Positions 16,760 to 25,455 of a stretch of 64,000 bases of DNA are shown piece by piece (positions within the stretch are counted from its first letter, which is position 1; each line of letters begins with the position of its first letter). The notes under the pieces are model-generated. The model ran no database searches. It saw only the letters and a program-made list of their open reading frames with translations, and was not told where the DNA came from. The DNA lies in the NCBI RefSeq assembly GCF_036625275.1, contig NZ_JAZKUD010000003.1, positions 1 through 64,000 on the forward strand, in the 5' to 3' direction. The DNA comes from Accumulibacter sp036625275 (GTDB taxonomy: Bacteria; Pseudomonadota; Gammaproteobacteria; Burkholderiales; Rhodocyclaceae). The position numbers were made by a program, and so were the translations under genes.

Positions 16760-18667
16760 ATGCCGATGACCCCACTGCCCCCATTGCCCACTCGCGAAAG
16801 CATCAATCGCTTTTTTCTCCTGACCGGACTGTGGGTGCTGCTGCACGTCAGCGCCTTCACCAACGACCAGAGCTACAGCACCCTCGCAGTGGCATTGTGG
16901 ACGCTGGCGACCACGGTCAGTTACACCTTTCTGTACCTGCTACCGGCACTGATTCCCGGCTATCTGTTGCACCGGCTGCTGCTGCGGCGCCCGGCGACGC
17001 GCGCCGGGGTGGCCACGCTGGCGCTGCTGCTGATCGGCCTGACCGGAATGATTCACGTACTCCTGTTCGCCGACCGGGTGATTTATGGAATGTACGGTTT
17101 TCATATCAACGGTTTTGTCCTCGATCTGGTGTTCACCCCCGGCGGAATCGCCTCGCTCGGGGCCAGTCGCAGTACCGAACTGACCGCCAGTCTGGTGGTC
17201 ATCGCCCTGCTGGCGTTACAGGCGGCAACCTACTACTGGGTGACGCGTCGCGCAGCCCGGTCGCGTCCGTCTCGCTGGACCCCGCGTGCGGGCTGGGTGC
17301 TGCTGGCCATCCTGAGCTTCGCGGTCGGCGAGCGCGTCGCCTATGGTTTCAGCGCCGCCGCCAACTATCAGCCGATTCTTTTTGCCAGCGAGCGTTACCC
17401 GCTTTACCTGCCGACCACCTTTCGCAAGCTGGCGTCCCGGTTGGGCATCAGCGGCGCTCCGGAGGGTACCGGCGGGGTGCATGTCAAGAACGGCGTCCTG
17501 AGTTATCCGCTGCTGCCGCTACGCGTCGAGCCGCCTGCGCGCCCGCTCAACATCGTCTGGCTGGCCGTCGAATCGCTGCGCTACGACATGCTGGACCGCA
17601 CAATCATGCCGCAACTCTGGGATTTGTCCGAGCATTCGCTGCGCCTCGGGAACCACTACAGTGGCGGCAATACCACCCAGATGGGCATCTTCTCGATGTT
17701 CTATGGCCTGTACGGCAACTACTGGTTTCCGATGCAGGCGGCGCGCCGATCGCCTCTGCTGATGGATGTGCTGCAGCAGCAGAACTATCAGTTCAGCCTG
17801 CATACCAGCCAGAGTTTTACCTATCCGCCGTTTCAGGAGACGGTTTTCGCGAAAATGGACCCGGCCGACATGCATGCGCTGTCCGACGGTCCACAGCCGT
17901 GGCAACGCGACCGGCAAAACATCGACGACATCCTCCGGTTTATCGACAACCGAGACAAGACGCGGCCATTCATGACCTACATGTTCTTCGAGGGTACGCA
18001 TGCCAATTACACTTTCCCGCCCGAGAGCGTCATTGCCCGCCCGTATCTTGAGGACTTCAACTATCTGTCGACCGACTTCGCACAGCAGATGGTGCCGATC
18101 AAGAACCGCTATATCAACGCCGCTCACCATGTCGACCAGTTGATCGGGCGTGTCATCGCGCATCTGCGTGCAAGGAAACTGCTCGACGACACGATCATTG
18201 TCGTTCTTGGCGATCACGGCGAGGAATTCATGGAACGCAAGCGCTGGGGGCACGCTGCCGACTTCAATCGTTTTCAGACCAGCACACCGGGTGTCCTGTG
18301 GATTCCGGGTCAGCAGGCACGCACCCTCAGCGGCATCAGCAGCCATCTCGATATCCCGGCAACGCTGATGCCCTTGCTGGGTGTCAAAAATCCGCCGGCA
18401 GATTACTCGCTCGGACAGAATCTGCTGGCGCCGGACTTCCATCGTGATTACGCTGTTGCGGCCGGCTGGAACCGTATCGCCTACCTCGGCGAAAAATTCA
18501 AGATCTCGTTCCCGGTCAATGCAGCGGGTGCCGTTCGCGACGAAGTGCTCGATGAAGACGACCGCCCGGTCAGCGATCGTGAACGCGCAAAAAACGAGAT
18601 CCAACCGGCGATGGTCGAGATGATCAACAATCTGACCCGCTTCAGCCGTCCGAAAGGGTCGAGCTAA
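16760..18667 (+). CDS. Membrane-anchored sulfatase-like protein (YejM/PbgA-like, DUF3413)
   Basis: 635 residues. About five TM helices span residues 15 to 195, followed by a large periplasmic alkaline-phosphatase-fold domain: LNIVWLAVESLRYDMLDRTI with the first metal-site Glu, GGNTTQMGIFSMFYGLYGNY with the usual Thr position, and VVLGDHGEEFMERKRWGHAA with Asp/His ligands. Enterobacterial YejM controls LpxC turnover and thereby LPS amount rather than acting as a sulfatase; the same role here is inferred. ATG 16760 is used, MPM giving two near-equal starts. The stop codon TAA is also the first bases of repeat copy A. Confidence 0.82.
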   Translation: MPMTPLPPLPTRESINRFFLLTGLWVLLHVSAFTNDQSYSTLAVALWTLATTVSYTFLYLLPALIPGYLLHRLLLRRPATRAGVATLALLLIGLTGMIHVLLFADRVIYGMYGFHINGFVLDLVFTPGGIASLGASRSTELTASLVVIALLALQAATYYWVTRRAARSRPSRWTPRAGWVLLAILSFAVGERVAYGFSAAANYQPILFASERYPLYLPTTFRKLASRLGISGAPEGTGGVHVKNGVLSYPLLPLRVEPPARPLNIVWLAVESLRYDMLDRTIMPQLWDLSEHSLRLGNHYSGGNTTQMGIFSMFYGLYGNYWFPMQAARRSPLLMDVLQQQNYQFSLHTSQSFTYPPFQETVFAKMDPADMHALSDGPQPWQRDRQNIDDILRFIDNRDKTRPFMTYMFFEGTHANYTFPPESVIARPYLEDFNYLSTDFAQQMVPIKNRYINAAHHVDQLIGRVIAHLRARKLLDDTIIVVLGDHGEEFMERKRWGHAADFNRFQTSTPGVLWIPGQQARTLSGISSHLDIPATLMPLLGVKNPPADYSLGQNLLAPDFHRDYAVAAGWNRIAYLGEKFKISFPVNAAGAVRDEVLDEDDRPVSDRERAKNEIQPAMVEMINNLTRFSRPKGSS

Positions 18668-18790
18668 CGGTCATGACTTTTCCAGGCACCCCCGATCATG
18701 AAAGTCATGACCGCTTCCCTCTCCCCCAACCCCTCCCCCACGAGGGGGGGAGGGGAGATTCGTGAGTCGCTGACACGACTTTCACATTAA
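18665..18790 (+). repeat. Dispersed TAACGGTCATGAC repeat, copy A
   Basis: It begins TAACGGTCATGACTTTTCC, where TAA is the sulfatase stop codon. The arms GGTCATGACTTT and AAAGTCATGACC form a 12-bp inverted repeat around CCAGGCACCCCCGATCATG. A GC-rich middle (CCTCTCCCCCAACCCCTCCC, ACGAGGGGGGAGGGG) follows. It ends GATTCGTGAGTCGCTGACAC then GACTTTCACATTAA. It lies between two plus-strand genes, the sulfatase and ratA. Confidence 0.85.
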
Positions 18791-18872
18791 AGCACCGAGC
18801 CTTACGGCGGTTCTGGTGATCGTGCTGGCAAACCCAAGGGTCCGGTCAGCCACCATAGCAAACGGGAGGAGC

Positions 18873-19379
18873 ATGGCAACCCATCGTGAGAGCCGCGCCA
18901 TTGCGCTACCGCCGGAGTGGTTGTTCGATATCGTTGCCGATGTCGAGCGGTATCCCGAGTTCCTGCCGCTGATGCGCGCAGCGAGGATCATCCGACGTTA
19001 TCCCGAGGCTTACGAAACCGAGCAGACCCTGGCCCTGGGGCTGTTGCTGCATCGCTTCCAAACACGCACCGAACTTGCCCGGCCGAGCAACATCACGATC
19101 GTTTCCAACGATCGCTCGTTCTGCCGCTTCGACGTTCGCTGGGCATTTTCACCGCTTGCTGACGATCACTGCCACGTCGACTTCGCGCTCGACTGCGCGA
19201 CCCGCTCGTTGTTCCTCAGGCCGGTCGTCGAAATGCTGATCCTGCCGATGGCTGCCAGCATGGTCACTGCTTTCGAGGCCCGAGCCCATGCGCTGGCGGC
19301 AAAGGCTGGACCAGTACCAGCGGCGACAAGGGCTGCCAGTCAACCGGTATCAGGCGTCGATGGCCGGTCGATTCCCTGA
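18873..19379 (+). CDS. ratA: RatA-like START/COQ10-family protein
   Basis: 168 residues. A SRPBCC/START-fold protein of the COQ10/RatA family: ALPPEWLFDIVADVERYPEF then LPLMRAARI is the family N-terminal signature, and the long C-terminal helix (LILPMAASMVTAFEARAHAL) closes the lipid pocket. In E. coli RatA was described as a ribosome-association toxin; other members bind ubiquinone. Which role applies here is open. ATG 18873 is fixed by AACGGGAGGAGC upstream; the open frame to 18816 lacks a ribosome site. No RatB/SmpB partner lies beside it. Confidence 0.82.
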   Translation: MATHRESRAIALPPEWLFDIVADVERYPEFLPLMRAARIIRRYPEAYETEQTLALGLLLHRFQTRTELARPSNITIVSNDRSFCRFDVRWAFSPLADDHCHVDFALDCATRSLFLRPVVEMLILPMAASMVTAFEARAHALAAKAGPVPAATRAASQPVSGVDGRSIP

Positions 19380-19454
19380 ACAGGGTGTGAATTCTCGCTG
19401 CTTTGAACCCCTGGCCGGTTAAAATGCGAGCCTTCTCGAATCAAGGATTGCATC

Positions 19455-21302
19455 GTGAGCCAGGAGCCCCATAGTCAGGCGGCGAGTCCGACAGCACTCG
19501 CCAGCACCCATTTCATCCGCAACATCATCGAAGCCGATCTCGCTGCCGGCAAATACGCGGCGCGCCGATGGTCGGGTCATCCCGGCCCTGCCGAACAGCA
19601 ACTTGCCGGCCCGCTTGACAGGGCGCCAATCCGCACGCGCTTTCCGCCCGAACCCAATGGCTATCTGCACTTCGGCCATGCCAAGTCGATCTGCCTGAAC
19701 TTCGGCCTGGCGCAGGATTTCGGCGGTCGCTGTCACCTTCGCTTTGACGATACCAATCCGGAAAAGGAAGAGCAGGAATACGTGGATTCGATCATCGATT
19801 CGGTACGCTGGCTCGGCTATTCCTGGGAAGACCCGGTCTGCGAGGGCCCGTCGGACGCGGAGTGCAACCTTTATTTTGCCTCCAACTACTTCGACTGGAT
19901 GATCGAGTTCGCCGAATACCTGATTCGTAGCGGCCACGCCTATGTCGAGAGCCAGAGCGCCGAAGAGATGCGCAGCCATCGCGGCACGCTCACTGAAGCG
20001 GGGACCAACTCGCCTTTTCGCGAGCGCAGTGTCGAGGAGAACCTGGACCTCTTCAGGCGCATGCAGAATGGCGAGTTTCCGGACGGCGCACATGTCCTGC
20101 GCGCGAAGATTGACATGGCGGCAGCGAACATCAACCTGCGCGACCCGGCAATCTACCGCATTCGCCACGCCAGCCATCACAACACCGGCGATCGCTGGTG
20201 CGTCTATCCGATGTACACCTACGCTCACCCCATCGAGGACGCGCTGGAGAACATCACCCACTCGATATGCACGCTCGAATTCGCCGACCAGCGCCCGTTC
20301 TACGACTGGCTGCTCGAGCGTCTGGCGGAAGGCGGGCTGCTGCAGCGGCCGCTGCCGCAGCAGATCGAATTCTCACGCCTTAATCTGACTTACATCGTGC
20401 TCTCGAAGCGCAAGCTGATCCAGCTCGTCGAGGAGCAGCATGTCGCCGGCTGGGACGATCCGCGTTTGCCAACCCTGGTCGGCGCGCGCCGCCGCGGCTA
20501 TCCGGCAGCAGGTTTTCGTCTGTTTGCCGAGCGTCTCGGCGCATCGCGCTCTGACTCGCTGATCGAGTACTCGCAACTCGAAGACACCATGCGCGAAGTG
20601 TTGAACGAGTCGGTCGAGCGCCGCGTCGCCGTGCTCGATCCGCTCAAGCTGATCATCGACAATTATCCGGCCGGCCAGAGTGAAGACTGTTTTGCGCCCA
20701 ATCATCCGCTCAAACCGGAACTGGGCAAGCGCGCGATGCCCTTCGGCCGGGAGCTGTGGATCGAGCGTGAGGACTTCATGGAACAGCCGAGCAAGGGCTA
20801 CCATCGCCTGTACCCAGGCAATCTCGCCCGGCTGCGCTACGGCTACGTGCTCAGATGCATCGGCGGCGACCGTGACGAGAACGGCACGCTGATCGCCGTG
20901 CATTGCGAATACCTGCCGGATTCGAAAAGCGGCACTCCGGGTGCCGACAACTACAAGGTCAAGGGCAATCTGCACTGGGTTGCAGTCGACGGGGCCTTTC
21001 TTGCTGAAGTGCGGCTCTATGATCGGCTGTTCGCGGTTCCCTCTCCGGGTGCCAGACGCGCGGGCGATCCTGACGACGTCGAACGAGACTTTCGCGACGA
21101 CCTCAATCCGGACAGCATCCGGGTCATCCGGGCCTGGCTCGAACCCGCGCTGCAGCATGCCCGGCCGGAAGAGAGTTTCCAGTTCGAACGCCACGGTTAT
21201 TTCGTTGCCGATCGCGTCGACTCGCGGGAAGGCGCGCCGGTTTTCAACCGCACCATGACGCTCAGGGACTCATGGTCGAGCAAACCCGGCCAACGCAGCT
21301 AG
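19455..21302 (+). CDS. glnS: Glutaminyl-tRNA synthetase
   Basis: 615 residues. A class I synthetase charging tRNA-Gln. The HIGH motif is HFGH (72-75) in PPEPNGYLHFGHAKS. The KMSKS-type loop is VLSKRK (315-320). The anticodon-binding C-terminal region (DYNVKG-like ADNYKVKGNLHWV) is present. It is about 60 residues longer than E. coli GlnS, partly from an N-terminal extension containing WSGHPGPAEQQL. The start is GTG 19455, since AAGGATTGCATC lies upstream and the family N-terminus (FIRNIIEADL) begins soon after. Presence of GlnS suggests direct Gln-tRNA charging. Confidence 0.96.
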   Translation: MSQEPHSQAASPTALASTHFIRNIIEADLAAGKYAARRWSGHPGPAEQQLAGPLDRAPIRTRFPPEPNGYLHFGHAKSICLNFGLAQDFGGRCHLRFDDTNPEKEEQEYVDSIIDSVRWLGYSWEDPVCEGPSDAECNLYFASNYFDWMIEFAEYLIRSGHAYVESQSAEEMRSHRGTLTEAGTNSPFRERSVEENLDLFRRMQNGEFPDGAHVLRAKIDMAAANINLRDPAIYRIRHASHHNTGDRWCVYPMYTYAHPIEDALENITHSICTLEFADQRPFYDWLLERLAEGGLLQRPLPQQIEFSRLNLTYIVLSKRKLIQLVEEQHVAGWDDPRLPTLVGARRRGYPAAGFRLFAERLGASRSDSLIEYSQLEDTMREVLNESVERRVAVLDPLKLIIDNYPAGQSEDCFAPNHPLKPELGKRAMPFGRELWIEREDFMEQPSKGYHRLYPGNLARLRYGYVLRCIGGDRDENGTLIAVHCEYLPDSKSGTPGADNYKVKGNLHWVAVDGAFLAEVRLYDRLFAVPSPGARRAGDPDDVERDFRDDLNPDSIRVIRAWLEPALQHARPEESFQFERHGYFVADRVDSREGAPVFNRTMTLRDSWSSKPGQRS

Positions 21303-21414
21303 CGACTTGCGCAGGCAAACTGCGCATAGCACACGAACGGGAGTGGTTTCAGCGGCAGAGGGTCCCCTGGCGTGAGTCTCGCAGGCGAAAACTGGAAAAC
21401 CTGTTCACGGGCGT

Positions 21415-22473
21415 TCAGGCACGGGCCTCTCTGGCGAGAAAGTCTGCATAGGCCTTACCCAGTCCTTCTTCCAGACCCACCGTGGCTTGGCAACCCAGGG
21501 TGTGCATACGCGAGACATCCATCCGCTTTCTTGGCGTGCCGTCCGGTTGACTCGGGTCGAATTTGATACGGCCGGTATAGCCGACGACCTGGGCGACAGT
21601 TTCGGCCAGTTCGCGGATGGTGATTTCCTCGCCAGTACCGACGTTGATGTGTGAGCGCATCGGCTGGGTGTGGGCCTGGTAGGTGGTTTGGTCCAGGTTC
21701 ATGAGGTGCACGCTGGCCTTGGCCAGGTCATCGACGTAGAGGAATTCGCGCCTGGGAGTGCCGGTACCCCAGAGGGATAGGCAAGGCTCCAGGGCCCCAG
21801 TGCAGATGCCTTGCAACTGGCGCTTGAGATCCTGCGGGATGGGACCGTTTCTGGTTTCGTCCTGTTCGATCGCAAGCCAGTTGTGATCGGCAGCGAGCTT
21901 GGCAAGATGCAGCTTGCGAATCATCGCCGGAATGACGTGGCTGTTCTGCAAGTCGTAATGATCGCCGGGTCCGTAGAGGTTGGTGGGCATGACGCTGCGG
22001 TAATCCGTGCCGTATTGGCGGTTGTAGCTCTCGCAGAGCTTGATGCCAGCAATCTTGGCGATGGCGTAGGGTTCGTTGGTCGCTTCCAGTGTACCGGTGA
22101 GCAGTGCTTCTTCCGGAATCGGCTGCGCGGCGAGTCTGGGGTAGATGCAACTGCTGCCGAGAAAGAGGAGTTTCTGCACGCCGACTCGCCAGGCTTCATG
22201 AATGATGTGGGTCTCGATCATCAGATTCTGGTAAATGAATTCGGCCGGGTAGGTCTGGTTGGCGTGAATGCCGCCGACCTTGGCGGCGGCAAGGTACACC
22301 TGTTCGGGTTTTTCCACTTCGAAGAAGGCGCGCACGGCGGTCTGCTGGGTGAGATCGAGTTCAGCGTGTGTGCGGGTGATCAGCGTCGCTGTACCGCGTT
22401 GCTGCAGGGCACGAACAATGGCGGCGCCGACCATGCCGCGGTGGCCGGCAACGTAGATTCGGGCGGGCGTCAT
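21415..22473 (-). CDS. fcl: GDP-L-fucose synthase
   Basis: 352 residues. An NAD(P)-binding short-chain dehydrogenase/epimerase. GHRGMVGAAIVRAL is the Rossmann glycine motif, LFLGSSCIYPRLAAQPIPEE carries the catalytic Ser, and YAIAKIAG is the YxxxK pair. It converts GDP-4-keto-6-deoxymannose to GDP-L-fucose, the step after Gmd, encoded 7 bp upstream on the same strand. A segment of about 30 residues (near AADHNWLAIEQDETRNGPIP) makes it longer than E. coli WcaG. Start ATG 22473 (MTPARIYVAG) is chosen; the longer open frame is antisense-like shadow over gmd. Confidence 0.93.
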   Translation of the reverse strand: MTPARIYVAGHRGMVGAAIVRALQQRGTATLITRTHAELDLTQQTAVRAFFEVEKPEQVYLAAAKVGGIHANQTYPAEFIYQNLMIETHIIHEAWRVGVQKLLFLGSSCIYPRLAAQPIPEEALLTGTLEATNEPYAIAKIAGIKLCESYNRQYGTDYRSVMPTNLYGPGDHYDLQNSHVIPAMIRKLHLAKLAADHNWLAIEQDETRNGPIPQDLKRQLQGICTGALEPCLSLWGTGTPRREFLYVDDLAKASVHLMNLDQTTYQAHTQPMRSHINVGTGEEITIRELAETVAQVVGYTGRIKFDPSQPDGTPRKRMDVSRMHTLGCQATVGLEEGLGKAYADFLAREARA

Positions 22474-22480
22474 GGTCTGT

Positions 22481-23605
22481 TCATTCGTTGTGGTCGAAGG
22501 CCTTGAAGCCGGCCAGCTTGACCAGGGCATCGCGTCTGGCGGAATTGTAGTCGGCCAGGGCCATTTCCTTGACCAGTTCGTGCAGGCTGGTGGTCGGTGT
22601 CCAGCCGAGTTTTTCGCGGGCTTTGCGGGGATCGCCCAGCAGGGTCTCGACTTCCGTCGGGCGAAAGTAGCGCGGGTCCACCCGGACGATGACCGTACCC
22701 GGCTTGACTTTGGCCTTGTCGCCCTCGACCCGGGTGACGATGCCGATCTCATTGACGCCCTCGCCTTCGAAAAGCACGCCCATGCCCAACTCGGCTGCGG
22801 CGAATTCGACAAACTGGCGGACACTGTATTGCACACCCGTGGCGATGACGAAGTCTTCAGGGTGATCCTGCTGCAGCATCAGCCACTGCATTTCGACATA
22901 GTCGCGAGCGTGGCCCCAGTCGCGCAGGGCACTGAGGTTACCCAGATAGAGGCAATCCTGCAGGCCGAGGGCGATCCGGGCGATGGCGCGAGTGATCTTG
23001 CGGGTGACGAAGGTTTCACCGCGAACCGGGCTTTCGTGGTTGAAGAGGATGCCGTTGCAGGCATAAATGCCGTAGGCCTCGCGGTAATTGACGGTGATCC
23101 AGTAGGCGTAGAGTTTGGCGACGGCGTAGGGGCTGCGCGGGTAGAAGGGAGTGGTTTCCTTTTGCGGGGTTTCCTGGACCAGACCGTAGAGCTCCGAAGT
23201 GCTGGCCTGGTAGAAACGGCTTTTCTTTTCCAGACCGAGGATGCGAATCGCTTCGAGCATGCGCAGGGCGCCGATGCCGTCGGCGTTGGCGGTATACTCG
23301 GGTTCTTCAAAGCTCACGGCAACGTGGCTTTGTGCGGCCAGATTGTAGATCTCGTCGGGTTGCACCTCCTGGATGATCCGGATCAGACTGGTGGAGTCAG
23401 TGAGGTCGCCGTGGTGAAGAATGAAGCGCCGCCCAGGCTCGTGCGGGTCCTGATAAAGATGGTCGATGCGGTCGGTGTTGAACAACGAGGAACGGCGCTT
23501 GATACCGTGCACTTGGTAGCCCTTGTCGAGTAGGGATTCAGCCAGGTAAGCGCCGTCCTGGCCAGTCACGCCGGTAATCAGGGCAACCTTTTGGGGAGTG
23601 GTCAT
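22481..23605 (-). CDS. gmd: GDP-mannose 4,6-dehydratase
   Basis: 374 residues. The first step from GDP-mannose towards GDP-fucose or GDP-rhamnose. KVALITGVTGQDGAYLAESL is the NADP-binding motif, with IKRRSSLFNTDRIDHLY, the catalytic Thr and Glu in YQASTSELYGLVQETPQKET, and YAVAKLYAYW carrying YxxxK. The family length is 345 to 375 residues. It sits immediately upstream of fcl with a short gap, so the pair makes GDP-L-fucose for surface polysaccharide or glycan decoration. Repeat copy B lies just upstream of its start. Confidence 0.95.
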   Translation of the reverse strand: MTTPQKVALITGVTGQDGAYLAESLLDKGYQVHGIKRRSSLFNTDRIDHLYQDPHEPGRRFILHHGDLTDSTSLIRIIQEVQPDEIYNLAAQSHVAVSFEEPEYTANADGIGALRMLEAIRILGLEKKSRFYQASTSELYGLVQETPQKETTPFYPRSPYAVAKLYAYWITVNYREAYGIYACNGILFNHESPVRGETFVTRKITRAIARIALGLQDCLYLGNLSALRDWGHARDYVEMQWLMLQQDHPEDFVIATGVQYSVRQFVEFAAAELGMGVLFEGEGVNEIGIVTRVEGDKAKVKPGTVIVRVDPRYFRPTEVETLLGDPRKAREKLGWTPTTSLHELVKEMALADYNSARRDALVKLAGFKAFDHNE

Positions 23606-23655
23606 GGGGGTTCATCCGTCAGTGGGGCGATGATGCTCGGCAAAGGCTAGTCGAC

Positions 23656-23704
23656 AGTTAATGACTTTCATGACCCCGTGTGCCTGGAAAAGTCATGCCC
23701 GTTA
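23656..23704 (-). repeat. Dispersed TAACGGTCATGAC repeat, short copy B
   Basis: On the minus strand it reads CTAACGGGCATGACTTTTCC then AGGCACACGGGGTCATGAAA and GTCATTAAC. This is the palindromic head of the family without the GC-rich body or the GACTTTCACATTAA end. It lies 43 nt after the stop of the FkbM gene in the same orientation as that gene, and 50 nt before the gmd start. Confidence 0.75.
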
Positions 23705-23747
23705 GTCGTGATCGATTTTGCGCCAGGACGTCGTCTGATTGGGAATT

Positions 23748-25166
23748 TTATGCGGGCAACCCCATACGCGCCTGCAACAGGCTCAAACGGCGTGCCATCT
23801 CGCTGCTGCCAAACCCCAACTCGCGAATGATTTGCAGGCGCTGCAGCGCCGAAGCACCCGTGTAGAACGAAGAGAACGAGTCGAGCCTCTCCAGTTCCTC
23901 GAGGACTGCTGCCAAAACCCAGTTGCCGATGGCCTCACCAGGTACGATGGAATCGAAGCGTTCACCCGGTGCAAGAAACGGTTCGCTGGTGTCCACCTGC
24001 TGCTGCTGAAGGATCGTTGTGCACAGTTGCGCCAGCGCGTTTACAGCCAGGGATCTGGCGCCATAATCTCTTGCTACCCGTGCCAGGCTGGCCAGCCGCA
24101 GGTGCGAAGCCTGCTGTCCGCAAAGCGTCTCGAGGCAGCGGAAACCGGCTTCCAGCGCAAGAAAACGCGCCCTTGCCGGCAAGGAGGAATCCCGGCTGAG
24201 CGTATAGAGGGACAAGGCCTGCGCGACCTCTTCACTGCCCCCCGAATTCATGGTCACTGCCCACTCATTCGCGAGTTGTCGGCCGTAAGGTAATCCGCTG
24301 AGGGCATGCCGCCAGCGATGAATATCTAGACTGCCATCCGTTTCCAGAAGCTCCTTGATCTGCTCTTTTGCAGTTTCAAGTTCGGCAGCATCCAGCAGAA
24401 CACCGCGTGCGGCGAGTCGTGCAGCGCGGTCGGGCTTGCAGCAGAACAAATTGAGCAGGAACCCATCCATTTGCGTTTCAGGGTTGAAGGGCACCAGCAG
24501 GTCGAGTCCGGGCACCAGCCGATAGGAAGTGTAGCCAAGTGCAGCAAAGGACTCTATCAGATGCGTATGCAGGTCGGCACCCGCCTTGATCTCGTATTGG
24601 ACCAGTGGTGACAGCCACGCGAAGAAGCGTTCGCCGCCCTTCAGGATATTGGCCTCCTCGCCCTCGGCGTCGATCTTGACGACCTCGATGTCCTGCCAGC
24701 AATAAGTCTCCAGGCATTCGTCCAGCGTCACCAGGGAGACCGTCTCGGTCTCCTCGGTCGTTTCGGCGAGGTCATGCACCAGTGCGTTCAGTTCGGAGTG
24801 TGGGTTCAGCGATAGTTGGGCCGTACCACTCGCAGACGAGAGAGCGCTTTGTACCAGAGTGACCTGCGCGAAACCGTTGGCGGCAATCCCTTCCGCAAGG
24901 AGACCTGCCGTACTGGAGCCTGGTTCAAAGGCCCAGACCTGGCCTGTCGGCCCCACTGCCTTGGCCATGCTCAGGGCGTAAACACCGTAGTTGGCACCGA
25001 TGTCGATGACTTTCTGGCCCGGCTGCAGCAAGTGGCGCAGGAACTTGATTTCATCCTCGAACCAGTCCTGCTGCTCACGCAAGACATACGGGGTAATCAG
25101 TTCCAACGAGTCAGGAGTGACGATCCTGACCCCGTCAAGCAAAGTGTGAGTGGTGGTGTAAGTCAT
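23748..25166 (-). CDS. FkbM-family SAM-dependent methyltransferase with long C-terminal extension
   Basis: 472 residues. Residues about 40-240 are a FkbM methyltransferase: VIDIGANYGVYALSMAKAVG is the SAM motif I, VWAFEPGSSTAGLL motif II, and VVKIDAEGEEANILKGGERF the FkbM hallmark. FkbM enzymes usually O-methylate sugars or small molecules. The last 200 or more residues (from about PDRAARLAARGVLLDAAELE) are helical, Ala/Leu-rich and not recognisable to me. Its position beside gmd and fcl suggests methylation of a fucose-containing glycan. The 289 bp upstream of its start (25167-25455) show no gene or clear promoter. Confidence 0.82.
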   Translation of the reverse strand: MTYTTTHTLLDGVRIVTPDSLELITPYVLREQQDWFEDEIKFLRHLLQPGQKVIDIGANYGVYALSMAKAVGPTGQVWAFEPGSSTAGLLAEGIAANGFAQVTLVQSALSSASGTAQLSLNPHSELNALVHDLAETTEETETVSLVTLDECLETYCWQDIEVVKIDAEGEEANILKGGERFFAWLSPLVQYEIKAGADLHTHLIESFAALGYTSYRLVPGLDLLVPFNPETQMDGFLLNLFCCKPDRAARLAARGVLLDAAELETAKEQIKELLETDGSLDIHRWRHALSGLPYGRQLANEWAVTMNSGGSEEVAQALSLYTLSRDSSLPARARFLALEAGFRCLETLCGQQASHLRLASLARVARDYGARSLAVNALAQLCTTILQQQQVDTSEPFLAPGERFDSIVPGEAIGNWVLAAVLEELERLDSFSSFYTGASALQRLQIIRELGFGSSEMARRLSLLQARMGLPA

Positions 25167-25455
25167 CGATCATCGCCCCTCCAAGAAAAGATCATCACCA
25201 TACCGTTTTGTGCCGATAGACGCAAAAACCCTGTCGGAACCGCCCAGCAATCGAGTGGGCGCCATTCGCCTTCTGACTTCACAATTGACCATGGTTGATG
25301 GAGGAACATATACTCCCCCATGGTGTCGGATTTTTCATGCTTCCGAGCATTCAGGAAAGGATGAGAAAACCCATCCACATTCGACACAAGGTGCCTGAGC
25401 ACGCTGTTATCGACCCAGACGCAAACTCGCAAATCCACTAGAAAGAGGCCCGACC

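Noticed and set aside
19403..19425. Promoter TTGAAC/TAAAAT before glnS
   Set aside because: The spacing is only 11 nt, too short for a sigma-70 promoter.
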